From Chloranthus sessilifolius (taxonomy: Eukaryota > Streptophyta > Magnoliopsida > Chloranthales > Chloranthaceae), in contig CM037586.1 of NCBI GenBank assembly GCA_021018995.1, positions 8,282,328 to 8,346,327 of the forward strand: a stretch of 64,000 nucleotides of DNA. The letters are read 5' to 3'. Every line of letters starts with the position of its first letter. The first letter of the stretch is position 1. The translations under genes were made by a program, and so were the position numbers. Below are positions 23,706-34,055 of the stretch, piece by piece. A model generated the notes under the pieces. That model was not told the DNA's origin, did not search any database, and was given only the letters and a program-made list of their open reading frames with translations.

Positions 23706-24593
23706 CAATGCTTTGAACTTGCCCTTATTTTTTTTCTTGTTAGGACATTCTACAGCAAAATGTCTATATCCATAACACTTGTAGCATTGAATAGTGTCAG
23801 ATGAGTTTTTTGTGGTTTCTTTTCAAATGATTTAAATTTTGCTTACTTCTCGGTTCTTTGAAAAGGTTGTTTCTTATTGTTATAGAGCTTCTTAAATTTT
23901 TCAACAGTACGAGCAAGTTCTTCTGATTGATCAGAATCACTGCTAGAGTCAAACTCATCTTTAGAGGATTTGAAAGCAACACTTTTATTACCATGAGTAT
24001 CTTGTATTTCATACTCATAGGTTTGTAAAGAACCTACAAGTTCATCCAAATTTAGATTGTCAATATCCTTCGATTCAATAATGGCATTGACTTTGGATCT
24101 GAATCTCTTAGGTAAAGATCATGGTAATAAAAGTCAGAGAACTTTTCATCCTCTTCCATGCGAAGATTCTCAAATTGAGATGTGAGTATTTAAAGTTTAG
24201 AAATCTTCACTTGAGGAGTCCCTTCATATGTGGTCTTAAGGATCTTCCATTCATCCTTAGCTGTAGTACACGTACTGATCCAACGAAATTCGGAAGCAGT
24301 CACAGCCCCAACTAAGGCATTAAGAGCCTTGTAGTTGTAGCCAAGGTTATTATATTCATGATCAGCCCATAAAGATCTGTGTTTTGTTGTGGTATTAGGT
24401 ATGTTATCGATCACGACGGTCGTAGTAGGTGGTGTCCAACCATCCTCAACAGCATACCAAATGTGGGGATCTATAGAACTTAGAAAAGCTCTCATCTTTG
24501 CCTTCCAGTAAGGATAATTAGATCTATCGAATAAAGAGGACTAGTTGTAGATGCACCTTTTCTAGGAAGATCATGATATCCCAAGTTGGCCAT
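23706..24593 (-). pseudogene. Copia gag remnant
   Basis: Gag packages the element's RNA in virus-like particles. The minus-strand start is ATG at 24593 (MANLGYHDLPRKGAS), followed after a frameshift near 24525 by the UBN2-type core MRAFLSSIDPHIWYAVEDGW and NALVGAVTASEFRWISTC, then KDEWKILKTTYEGTPQVKIS. A stop follows at about 24190. Later blocks are DIDNLNLDELVGSLQTYEYE (in another frame) and a zinc knuckle CYKCYGYRHFAVEC at about 23750-23795. The stretch between KFSDFYY and the next block is shortened, so part of gag is deleted. It ends at the nested solo LTR. Confidence 0.85.
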
Positions 24594-24643
24594 GACACTC
24601 AATTCGTGAGAATCAGAAAAATTGCACTGACTTTGATACTAAT

Positions 24644-25319
24644 TGAAATTTTGGGATAGTCGATGATATAACTAGTGATAAAACAATTTACACAATTAAG
24701 ATGCAATCACAACCACAAATTGAACACAAATGATTTTAACGTGGAAAATCCTTTCATAGGTAAAAATCACGGGATCTATCTCAGATTCAAGGCAAACAAT
24801 CCACCATGAAAAATAAATTCTTACAGTGATTATGAATGAAATGCTCTATCACTCAACACACCAAATCACAATAGCTTCCCACGATTGTCCCTTTCACAGT
24901 ATAGAGTTATCACCTTCAACTGCCGTTTCTCACGATGATCCACTCGATTCGCACGAGCCAACAACAAACTTGAAACAAGTTTAACCTCAGATCACATAGG
25001 TAATATTTTCTTTGAGATTTAGACAGTTCAGAATTATACTAGATTATCTCAAAGAGAAGGAAAATAGGGAATTCATGAGAGATTTTCAAAAGTCAAGATT
25101 TTTTCCCGGAAGTTGTAACTTCCTGAATCCTAATTTCCTTTTTTAAACTGTCGGGACAGAGGCGTCCGTGAATCACTCACGGATGTCCGTGAGTTCAGGC
25201 ACAGACGTTCATACAACCGACAATGACAGCTTGTTCTGTCACATTGATTCTACTTGGCATTCTAATACTTGTTGGGAGCACTTTTAGGTTTGATCATGAT
25301 TATGACAAAATAACTAACA
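24644..25319 (-). repeat. 5' LTR of SIRE-like element
   Basis: 676 bp, collinear with 14619-15320. It has one fewer tgtccgtga unit than the partner (25150-25200), plus scattered substitutions. The primer site lies directly to its left on the plus strand. Confidence 0.9.
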
Positions 25320-25324
25320 GATTC

Positions 25325-25650
25325 ATTGATGACATTTTGCCAATAGCCATTTTTCCCATGACCCAACAATAATCGTTTGGCATGAGATTTTTTCAATTCT
25401 AATAGAACACACACCCTTGCATCAGAAAACCGATAAAGATTCCTGGTTTGATTGTCGATAGAGAGTGCTTCCCCAACCAATTCAGCTCTAGAACGAAGTA
25501 ATCTCTCCACATAACAAAAAAAAAGGCAGATGAGGGAGTTGGATCCAAGCCGGAATTATTGATGGAATGTTATCACTCGTGCATAAGAAAGAACTCCATT
25601 TGAAAACTTTCATGGTATAGCGCAAAACATTCCGTTTATGTCGCAGCCAT
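25325..25650 (-). pseudogene. LINE ORF1 N-terminal part (DUF4283-like)
   Basis: The minus-strand ORF reads IPAWIQLPHLPFFL near 25560, then, after a break, LVGEALSIDNQTRNLYRFSD and ARVCVLLELKKS. This matches the form of the DUF4283/zf-CCHC_4 region of plant L1 ORF1 proteins, which bind element RNA. It is the upstream half of the LINE split by the SIRE-like element at 14619. The left edge carries the gattc target repeat. Confidence 0.75.
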
Positions 25651-25859
25651 ATTCAAACCATATCCTCCTTTGAGTTAAAATTAGGGGATTGTAGAAAAAG
25701 GGGGTCCTTGAAAAAAAAAAGGTTTTAGGTAAAAATGATTTCACGGAAATTAGGAGTTCTAAGATATGTGAGATCCCACGTGTAGAGTTAGTTTAGTTCT
25801 TAGCAAATTACATCACTACCCTCTTTCTTAGCAAATTACATCACTAGCTATCGTCTTTT

Positions 25860-26601
25860 CCAATCGATTTGAAAAATAGGGTTGCCGAGAAACAACTATA
25901 AAATCTGATCGGAAGATCCGAGCAGTCATGTAAGGGATCTGCGAGATTGAGGAGTCTTGTGTGGAGGCTCCTGATATTGGTGTGTTTTGTGATGAAGGGG
26001 CGAATTTTGATCCAATGTTGGCCGTCCATTTTCAAGCGATGGTATCGTTAGTGGCGGATGATGAGCCACAGTTTAAAAGAACCCGCTGGAACTCGTCTTC
26101 TCCACTCATAGCTCGTACATGGCTGCGGTGTTCGGAGCCATTACAGAGACCTACAAATAATCATAAATTAAGCATAATTAATGGGCTTTTGTTTTTTTCT
26201 TTGAGCATTACAAAAAATAAGACTATTAGCGATAGTTTTTTTAACAAAAAATTGCTCCTATTAGTCCCATCGCTACCAAAAATTGCCGCTATTAGTCCAG
26301 CCGCTACCAAAAAATGCCTTAATAGCAAGTGCCGCTGTACCCCTTATTTTTATAGTGGGAGGGGACTTTAGAACCCCACTGGAAGTCGTCTTCTCCACTC
26401 GGAGCTCCTACATGGCTGCGGTGTTCGGAGCCATTACAGAGACCTGTAAATAATCATAAATTAAGCATAATTAATCGGCTTTTTTTTTCTGTTTTTAGTA
26501 CCATAAATAATCAGAAATTAAGCATAATTTAAAGGAGTTTTCGCCTTTTTTTAGTACCAGAAATAATCTTGTAATTAAGCTAAATTTAATGGGGATTTTT
26601 T
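25860..26601. repeat. Direct repeat with coding-like piece and AT minisatellite
   Basis: A block of about 120 bp (from gaacccgctggaa at 26078, with catggctgcggtgttcggag, to agcataattaat) is repeated at 26370-26490. The 180 bp between them contain gctaccaaaaattgccgct-type repeats. Upstream, 25961-26160 is an open, higher-GC stretch (MEAPDIGVFCDEGANFDPML) that I cannot place. From 26440 on, an imperfect minisatellite with a word like aattaagcataatttaatgg leads into the Copia insertion and resumes at 48240. Confidence 0.6.
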
Positions 26602-27074
26602 TGTTGGATTTTGTAGATTTATGTGACCCTCAAGTCACACGTCATGGTCAAGGTCAAACAGTTCAAGTTGTTAACTTAGAGAGATGGTGGAAAAACTAGT
26701 TGTGGACAAATTCGAAGTTTCCAATTATATCAAGGGTTGTAATTTTACCTTAATATAAGTGTGGTAATCTTAGCCGTTAGATTTCTTGATGGGCAAATTT
26801 CTAACCTAATTGGCTAACCTATTTAAAGGGATGTAGAGTCTCTCTTTCTACACACAATATACGTATCAATTGAATTAGAAAAATTAAAGAGAAACTCATA
26901 TTCTTTATGGTATGCAAAGAAAGAGAAGACTCTCCATCAAACCATCAATTGTCGGATTATTTCTCGGATTGCTCAAGGCTAAATCTTCACGTGCAAAACT
27001 CTACGGTGTAAGGTATGCTAAAGTTTTATTTAATTCCGCTTTTTATTGCAGGAAGATCCTAATAATTTTCAACA
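26602..27074 (+). repeat. 5' LTR of Copia element
   Basis: 473 bp; shares gtcacacgtcatggtcaagg and the AT-rich body with 47768-48239. It ends ttttcaaca just before the primer site. Confidence 0.9.
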
Positions 27075-28337
27075 ATTAGTATCAGAGCCCAATGCAACCT
27101 TAATATGCTCACATATTTAACTATAAGTTGAATTCTTTTCATCAAAATAATATGAAATTTAACATAAAAAGATGGTACAAAATCTCAAACACATAACTTT
27201 AATTGAAATAGACATGTAAATCAAAATCTTAAGATAAAACTTTTAGATCAAACTCTTAAAGTTGATAAAACTTTAAGAGTGCGCATGAGACATGTGTCTT
27301 TGAACAAATAAACACAAATAAATCATGAATTTAAATATAATTACAACTTTAATTAAAAGCACTCAAATATAAAATAATTATCCGATTAAAAAATATCAAA
27401 AGGACATCAGATCATGAAAACGTCACAATAGAGAGCTCATGTGTAAAAATAGACTTAAAAAACAGATCCAGAACATTCGAGAAAGTCAAAATTCATATAT
27501 ACTGTCTCAAATTGGACCTGTATATAGCCCAGAAATGACTCGAGAATAAGGAATAATATGGGTCAAAATGGGCCTTAATCGAACTGGCTGAATCTGGGAC
27601 ATTTACCATGGGCTGGGAATGGACAAGGCCATGGGTTGGGAATTGGCTGGGCCGAACTATGGGCTGGGTTGGGTCGGTTTGGGTCGAATTGGATTTGGAT
27701 CAAGTCATATTGAGTTGGGAAGCACCAACTTTAGTGCCCTAACTACACATGCAATACTATCTTGTATTATTGAATAATGAGAGTCCTTCTCGTTTCCTTC
27801 TTCGTTACGGAAAAGACAAACAAACGTCTCAAGCCTGTCTCCTAAAAAAAAAAATTGAAACCAGAGACTTGCTATAGGCGTCTTCTTCTAAGAAGGAAAG
27901 GAACCAAAGCTCTTTATTTGCAGCCACCTTGCAAACTTCCACCACCCGAACATAGCCGGTCAATCTGCCGACGGCCGATGACATCCCGATTGCCGATAAA
28001 ACCACATATTTTACCCCGAAAACTTAAAAAATTATTAACAAATTTATTATAAATTGATTCGCACCGACGACACTCAGTTAATATGATCCTTAAAATCTTA
28101 CACAGGAAAGTTAAAAAATTCGGTGAAAAATAACGATGAGAATCGGTACGATAAAATCGATTACGGGTTTGGCTCTGATACCACCAGATAAAGGCACAAA
28201 GTTAAATTCAGAGTTCTCAATAAAAGTAATATTATTTTGACGTGAACTCCCATTGAATTCGCCATACTCCAGAAAATTAGTTATATGGGTCTTAGCAATA
28301 TCAATGACTCTTTCAGGATAATAAAATTTCCAAGTCA
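27075..28337. other. Rearranged internal region of Copia element
   Basis: No gag, protease or integrase can be read. Around 27555-27715 there are repeated gggctggg and gggttggg words. At about 28167-28185 ggctctgataccacca is a tRNA-Met-type primer site on the opposite strand, suggesting part of another, minus-strand retroelement. The ORF at 27855-28052 has no family resemblance. Confidence 0.5.
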
Positions 28338-28461
28338 TAGATCAAAATACCAGAAAACCGATACGTGTCGTCCAAGCCCAAAACCCATACGTAACGGACG
28401 ATATGTATCGGTACTGGACGATACATTCAATGTATCGTCCGGCTAAATACATATAGATCAC
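28338..28461. mobile_element. CGATACG-type MITE, left part
   Basis: Starts catagatcaaaatacc and contains ggacgatatgtatcgg and gacgatacattcaatgtatc words. Its right part resumes at 45673 after the Athila element and ends gaaattttgatccatg, an inverted match to the start. The target duplication atcac ends at 28461. Confidence 0.6.
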
Positions 28462-30025
28462 TGATGAGTAGTGAAATATGATGATATTTCACCCCTAGAT
28501 ACTTATATTTAGCTATCCGATGAAGGCTATCTGATAAGAATTATTAGATTTGAAGTGTTTCAGGTAAATACAAGCCAAGTGCAGAAAACAGCCCAAGAAT
28601 TCTGAAAATAATGTCAAAACACTGCAACTTTGGGTCATCGAGAACTTAGTGCGACTTGTAGCTCAATTTGGGCATTCAAGACGGCCAAATTATGAAATTG
28701 TTAAAACACAAACGTTGTAGATCTTTCTATCAACTTTCCAACGGATCAAGAATCACCTCAATCCAAGTTCGGGACAGAGAGTTATGGCCAAAATACCAAA
28801 GCCATATCTAATACAAAGTTCGGCGGGAATTCACGAAAATCTGGGAGGTCGACGCATCGACCCTATTGGGTCGATTAATCGACCCTAAATTTTCGAGTTG
28901 GAACACCTCTATTTAAAGCGGATCAAACACTTCGGAAAGTAGGAATTAGAGATAGGAATTAGAGATAGAGGAATTAGAGATGGAGGAATGAGAGATAGGA
29001 ATTAGAGAGAAAAATTTGAGATAGATAATTAGAGAGTTAGTTTTGGCTTTTCTTTTTTAGAGTTTTTGAGAGAATTTTTTTTAGAGGATTATTATTCATT
29101 ATTATTATTTGTGGTTTTAGACTCCTCTTGGCATCTTTTCAAGAGTTCTTCTTTCTCTTTCTTCTAGGGTTCCATCTGGGTAAATTGTACCTAGGATTTA
29201 CATTGTTTTTCCTTTACGTTCATGAAAGCATAGATTGTATTTAGGAAAAGACATTATAAACAAAGATCTTTGGAAGAAATAAAAAGGGGAATGACTTTGA
29301 ATGAACAAGGAGATCATACACCAAAGATGAACGGCTAAATCAGTAGATCGGGGAAGATACGATCCTCAGATAAGTACCCTTATTTATGATTAATACCATA
29401 GTCGATTTATTGTCATCATGGAATCGTTTTGCTAAAAGTTTGTGTTATTGAAAATATATTGAATGCTTGTTATGACCGTTGATTGCGCGTATCAACGGCT
29501 ATAATCGCTAGATCTGGACCTGCAGACTGATCTAGGCTGCAGAGCGATTATGTGTTTACTGTTCTGATCTAAACATCATGAGATACGTTATGCTTCTTCT
29601 TACTCATACCAATGATAAATGAGTCATAGTTTTTAGATAGGGTATGCCGGATTGATGATCATATTTTATTACGAATCATCTCTATAGTTGAATGATGGTG
29701 TGAATGATGCTTTAATAAAACTGTGGGTTTTAATGGTAGAAAAGGGGTACAAATCCGGGGTAGCATATTCCTTGATCTCATTTAATTATTATTTTAGATT
29801 CATCAGTAATTAGTTGTTTAGATTAATTTATTTTTCTGCATTTAGGAAAAGTGTGATAAATTTTGGAAAAATTGAATCTGCCCTTTGGTACTTCCTTAGG
29901 GATGTTTTTAAACCTCTGAAAGAATTAATTAAAATTCAAGATTTTTCTGTGGGTTCGACACCTTTGTTCTTGCCATACTGCAATAGATCTTGTGCACTTA
30001 CAAGGGTTACACTTTAAATACACCA
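28462..30025 (+). repeat. 5' LTR of Athila-like element
   Basis: 1,564 bp, nearly identical to 44076-45667 apart from scattered substitutions and a 22-bp stretch missing here at about 28913. It has the palindrome gggtcgattaatcgaccc near 28868. The identical 67-residue ORFs in both LTRs (29814 and 45456) are LTR sequence, not genes. Confidence 0.95.
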
Positions 30026-30031
30026 AGTTTT

Positions 30032-30050
30032 TGGCGCCGTTGCCGAGGAG
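30032..30050 (+). other. Primer binding site, tRNA-Asp type
   Basis: tggcgccgttgccgaggag begins 6 bases after the LTR end. This form is known from Athila and related Ty3 elements. Confidence 0.85.
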
Positions 30051-31321
30051 ATCGGCGAAATTTTGATTAATTCGGTTAGGAATTTTTGTGTTTTGATTTA
30101 AAAAAAAAAAAAAAAAAATTCTAATATTTAGATTTTTGATTTGTAAAATCTTTTTTCCCTTATTTTTCTCTCTTAGGTAAATTTTTGTAGGACTATTTTA
30201 GGAAGTTTAGGTTTTTAGGACTTCTTATTTTAGTAGGATTTTTTTTCCTTATTTTCCTCTTTTAGATATTCTAGGATTTTCTAAAATTAGTTATTAATTT
30301 TTTTTTTAGGAAGTTTATAAATTTAGGATACCTTCCTTAGGAAATTTAGGAATCTTTTATTCTTTCCCTTATTTTTCTCCTTTAGATAAGATTCTTAGGA
30401 TTGCCCTTAGATTTAAAATTTTAATTTCTAATTTTAATCTTAAAATTTTAATTTTAATTTTTAAAATTCGAATTTAAAAAAAAAAAAATCGAAATTTAAT
30501 TTAAAAAAAAAAAAAATCAATTTTTAGATTTTTGCTTTGCAGAATCTTCTTTCCCTTATTTTTCTCTCTTAGGTAAGTATTTTTTTAGGAGTCTTTTAGG
30601 AAGTTGAGATTTTTAGGCTTTTTATTTTAGATTTTGTAGGAGTCTTTTTAGGAAGTATAGATTTTTAGGATACCTTCCTTAGAAAATTTAGGAATCTTTT
30701 ATTCTTTCCCTGATTTTTCTCTTTTAGATAAGATTTTGTAGGATTGCCATTAGGTTTAAAATTTATTTATTTTTATTTTAATTTTTGAAATTCGGATTTA
30801 AAAAAAAAAAAAAAAAATTTAATTAATTTATCTTGTTTTGCTTTTCTTTTCTTCTTATTTTGGCCACTGTTCATATTAGAGCTCAATCGATTGAAGCTTC
30901 AGGTTCAATCGATTGAGACTGAAATATTCTCTGTCGTGATCTTTGCTTTTCTTTCAATCGATTGACATTCCTCTGTCAATCGATTGACAAAAATTCTGTG
31001 CTTGCCATTTCGACTGAAATTCCTGTGTTAACTTGCTTTGACCTTTGAACCTCAATCGATTGAGAACAGTTCTTCAATCGATTGACTGATAAAGTCATTT
31101 CTGTGAAATTTTATCCTTAATCGATTGAGATCTTTGCTGCAATCGATTGACCTTATTTTGTGGATTTGTTTTGGATTCTTCAATCCCTGTTTGTGAGCGT
31201 GGTGTATGAGCTTTACTCGTTCTCATCACCCACATCTGCTACCATTTAATCTTGAGATTGAACGATCTTGTAGAGAGAATCGTAGAATTCAAAAGAATCA
31301 AGATTATCATCATCCGATACC
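30051..31321 (+). other. Leader region with internal duplication and palindromes
   Basis: Two related blocks of about 390 bp (about 30128-30500 and 30516-30800) share cttatttttctctcttaggt and gaatcttttattctttccct. From 30889 to 31150 there are eight copies of tcaatcgattga or close variants. Homopolymer A tracts separate the blocks. There is no ORF before gag at 31322. Confidence 0.75.
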
Positions 31322-32511
31322 ATGGCTGATCAAAGGCAAGAAATGAATGGGAACAACCAGAATATCAATAATGGCAATAATGGAAATAATGGAAATGATG
31401 GGAATAACAATTACAATGAGGGCCCTAGAACACTCGAATATTATAATGATCCTGGTTTTTACGAGGATCACGAATGTATAATGCATGATCCCATTCCAGG
31501 AAACCACTATGAATTCAAATCAGCGATGATCCAAATGCTACCAATTTTCCATGGGTTAGCAAATGAAAATTCGCACGTTCATCTAAATGAATTCACTGGG
31601 GTATGCAAAATGTTTAGAGTCCACAATGTCACTGATGAGATAGCTAAACTCCGACTCTTTCCTTTCTCTTTAAGGGACAAGGCAAAAACGTGGTTTTATT
31701 CCTTAGAACCGCAATCTATTCAGAGTTGGGCAGAGCTACACCGTCAGTTTCTTAAAAAATATTTTCCTATGACCAAAGCCATTGAGTTGCGTCAGAAGAT
31801 TCAATTCTTTTCCCAACAACTCATCAAACATTCCATGAATGTTGGGAACGTTTTAAGGAATTGATTAAGAGTTGTCCAAATCATCAGGTTCCAAGGTGGC
31901 AACAGGTCCAAAGTTTTTATAATGGACTAATTCCTGAAGAGAGACGCATGGTTGATGCATCGTGTGGTGGATCATGTGCCACAAAAGAAGCTGATGAATT
32001 GTGGGCATTGTTTGAGAAGTTATACCAAACTTCGATACAAAGTGAAACACTGGGGCGAACTAACTTGGATTTGGCATCTAAATCTCATGTGTTGACAAGA
32101 GATGGATTGTATAATGTCAAAAATAATACCTCTGATCTATCGACAAAGGTTGATATGTTGTCCAAGCAAATGAATATGTTGTTAGCTGCGACCAAGCAAG
32201 CTAAAGCTCCTGTCACCCCCACTGTGTGTTCAATTTGTGACCACCCAGGTCACATGGCTAATGAGTGCCCCACTACCTTGTCATTATTCCCTGATGAACC
32301 TACTCCTCAAGAGGAGGTGAATCTGACTCAATCTTATCAACGGCAGGGTAGAAACATATACTCCAATACCTATAATCCGGAATGGAAAAATCACCCCAAC
32401 TTAGGATGGGGTGGTTCGAACCAAACCGGTCGTAAACCAGAAGATGAACCAACACAATGGGTGGACAACAAAATTTCCGCCACAATGAATCCCACTACCC
32501 GTGAATTCTAA
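31322..32511 (+). pseudogene. Athila-type gag
   Basis: Gag forms the particle that packages the RNA. The first ORF (31322-31864) starts MADQRQEMNGNN, has an Asn/Gly-rich N-terminus, then the retrotransposon gag core (LRLFPFSLRDKAKTWFYSLE, SWAELHRQFLKKYFP at about residues 115-155). A frameshift near 31800-31840 moves the reading to the ORF at 31861-32511, which continues with KSCPNHQVPRWQQVQSFYNG. A zinc knuckle CSICDHPGHMANEC (CX2CX4HX4C) follows near 32228. So one frameshift and a late stop break an otherwise recognisable gag. Downstream, 33078 starts the linker to protease. Confidence 0.9.
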
Positions 32512-33077
32512 TTTCCAGCAGAACCCTCCTTATTACCATCCGAATTCTGATTACCAAAAAAATGAGAATTTTAATCAACCTCAGGCTATCGTTTCTAGAG
32601 ATTCTGATTTGGAGGAAAAGGTGATGCGAAGCATGCATGCTTTCAACAGATGATGATAGATCAATTGATTAAGCGACAAATCAGCTGAGTCAACAAGAGG
32701 AAGGTAGGCTCCCTAGCCAACCCATCATCAATCCTCGAGGTCAAGCACCACCTGATGCAGGACCATCGAATAGTTAATAGTTGTAAGCTGTTACGGTACT
32801 GAGAAGTGGATGAGAAGTTGATAATCAAGTGAAAATGCCTGGAATCGATCGAAAAAGAGGAAGCAAGAGAAGAAAAGAGAAAGAAAACAAATCGGAGAAA
32901 AGAACAGAAAGAGAAAAGAAAAGAGAAAGAGAAAGAGCAAAGAAGAGAAGGAAAAGAAAAAGTAATCGAGGATGAGTCTCCCTCAATGTCCAACTAGGAC
33001 ATGAACAAGAATAAAAATGGAACACACCTTATGTCCCAAGGGCACCATTCCCTCAATGCCTAACTCCTCCATCTAGA
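32512..33077 (+). other. Degraded gag-protease linker
   Basis: The continuation of the gag tail is broken by stops. 32840-32970 is purine-rich (repeated gagaaaag words). The antisense ORFs here are mirror readings of that tract. Confidence 0.6.
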
Positions 33078-34055
33078 ATGGGAAAGGGACCAGCAAAAAT
33101 GAAAGAAATTTTCGAAACATTCAAGCAAGTAAAGATAAATCTTCCATTCCTTGAAACAATCAAACAAGTGTCTGAGTATGCAAAATTTTTCAAAGATTTA
33201 TGCACTCGTAAGCGAAAGGCGCGTACTCATATTTCCAAGAAAGTGTTCCTGACTAATCAAGTCAGTTAAATATTACAATTGGAAACCCCACGGAAACTGA
33301 AAGACCCTAGAGTTCCAACTGTTCCATATGTCATTGGTGGGCAACCAATTGGAAAAGCGCTATTGGATTTGGGAGCAAGTGTGAATCTAATCCCATACTC
33401 AATATACGAGAAACTCGGATTGGGTGAATTGCAACCCACGACGGTCACACTACAACTGGCTGATAGGTCAGAAAGAAGACTTAGGGGAATTATCAAGGAT
33501 GTTTTGGTTGGAATAGACAAGTTTGTCTTTCCAGTGGATTTTGTTGTTTTAGATATGGAACCACTTGTTAAATCAATTAATCAAGTCTCCATCATCCTTG
33601 GACGTCCGTTTCTCGCCACAGCAAACGCTTGCATTAATTGTCGAACGGGAGTCATGGACGTTTCTTTTGGGAACATGAAGATCAGATTGAACATATTTCA
33701 TGCGATGAACCATTTCCCTAACGAGGATGAGGTCGAATGTTTTTACATCGATCAGATGGACGAAGTGGTGGATGAAGCATTACCATCAATGCTCACCAAA
33801 GAAGAATTTGAAACCGCTTTGTTGGCCATCTATGAAGAAAAAGGATCTGAAAGGAAGCAGTCCGAAGAGACGAGGTTGAGTTTATCATGTCCATATGATA
33901 ACTTATGTGAAGTTGTGACTAAGATAGAACCGTTACCCATTAAAGTAAAAGTTGAACCGACTCCATCAATTGCGGAGCCACCAACTGTGGAATTGAAGCG
34001 ATTGCAGATAAACTCAAATACGCTTTTCTGGGGCCACGAGAAACGTTTCCAGTGA
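33078..34055 (+). pseudogene. Athila-type aspartic protease
   Basis: The protease cuts the polyprotein. The ORF at 33078-33269 holds the usual linker (EIFETFKQVKINLPFLETIK, YAKFFKDLCT) and stops with TAA at 33267. The next ORF (33279-34055) carries the active-site region GKALLDLGASVNLIPYSIYE, in which DLGAS stands for the D-S/T-G triad as is usual in this clade, then VTLQLADRS and IILGRPFLATANA. Near 34000 a small deletion shifts the frame, so the ORF ends at 34055 and RT opens at 34052 in the next frame. Originally the two were one frame. Confidence 0.9.

Larger units (their letters stand above)
14619..25319 (-). mobile_element. SIRE-like Ty1/copia element, pol-deleted, TSD gattc
   Basis: LTRs at 14619-15320 and 24644-25319 are collinear, and exact 5-bp repeats gattc lie outside (14614-14618 and 25320-25324). 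On the minus strand the order is 5' LTR, tRNA-Met-like primer site (attagtatcaaagt, just left of 24644), gag, RNase H, long 3' region with a third ORF, purine tract (aaagagggagat) and 3' LTR. Protease, integrase and RT are missing. Without the nested solo LTR (19264-23705) the element is about 6.25 kb. A post-pol ORF and late-type RNase H place it in or near the SIRE/Maximus group. It landed in LINE ORF1. Confidence 0.9.

Noticed and set aside
29814..30017. 67-residue ORF identical to the one at 45456-45659
   Set aside because: Both lie at the same place in the two Athila LTRs. Identity reflects LTR pairing, not a conserved gene.
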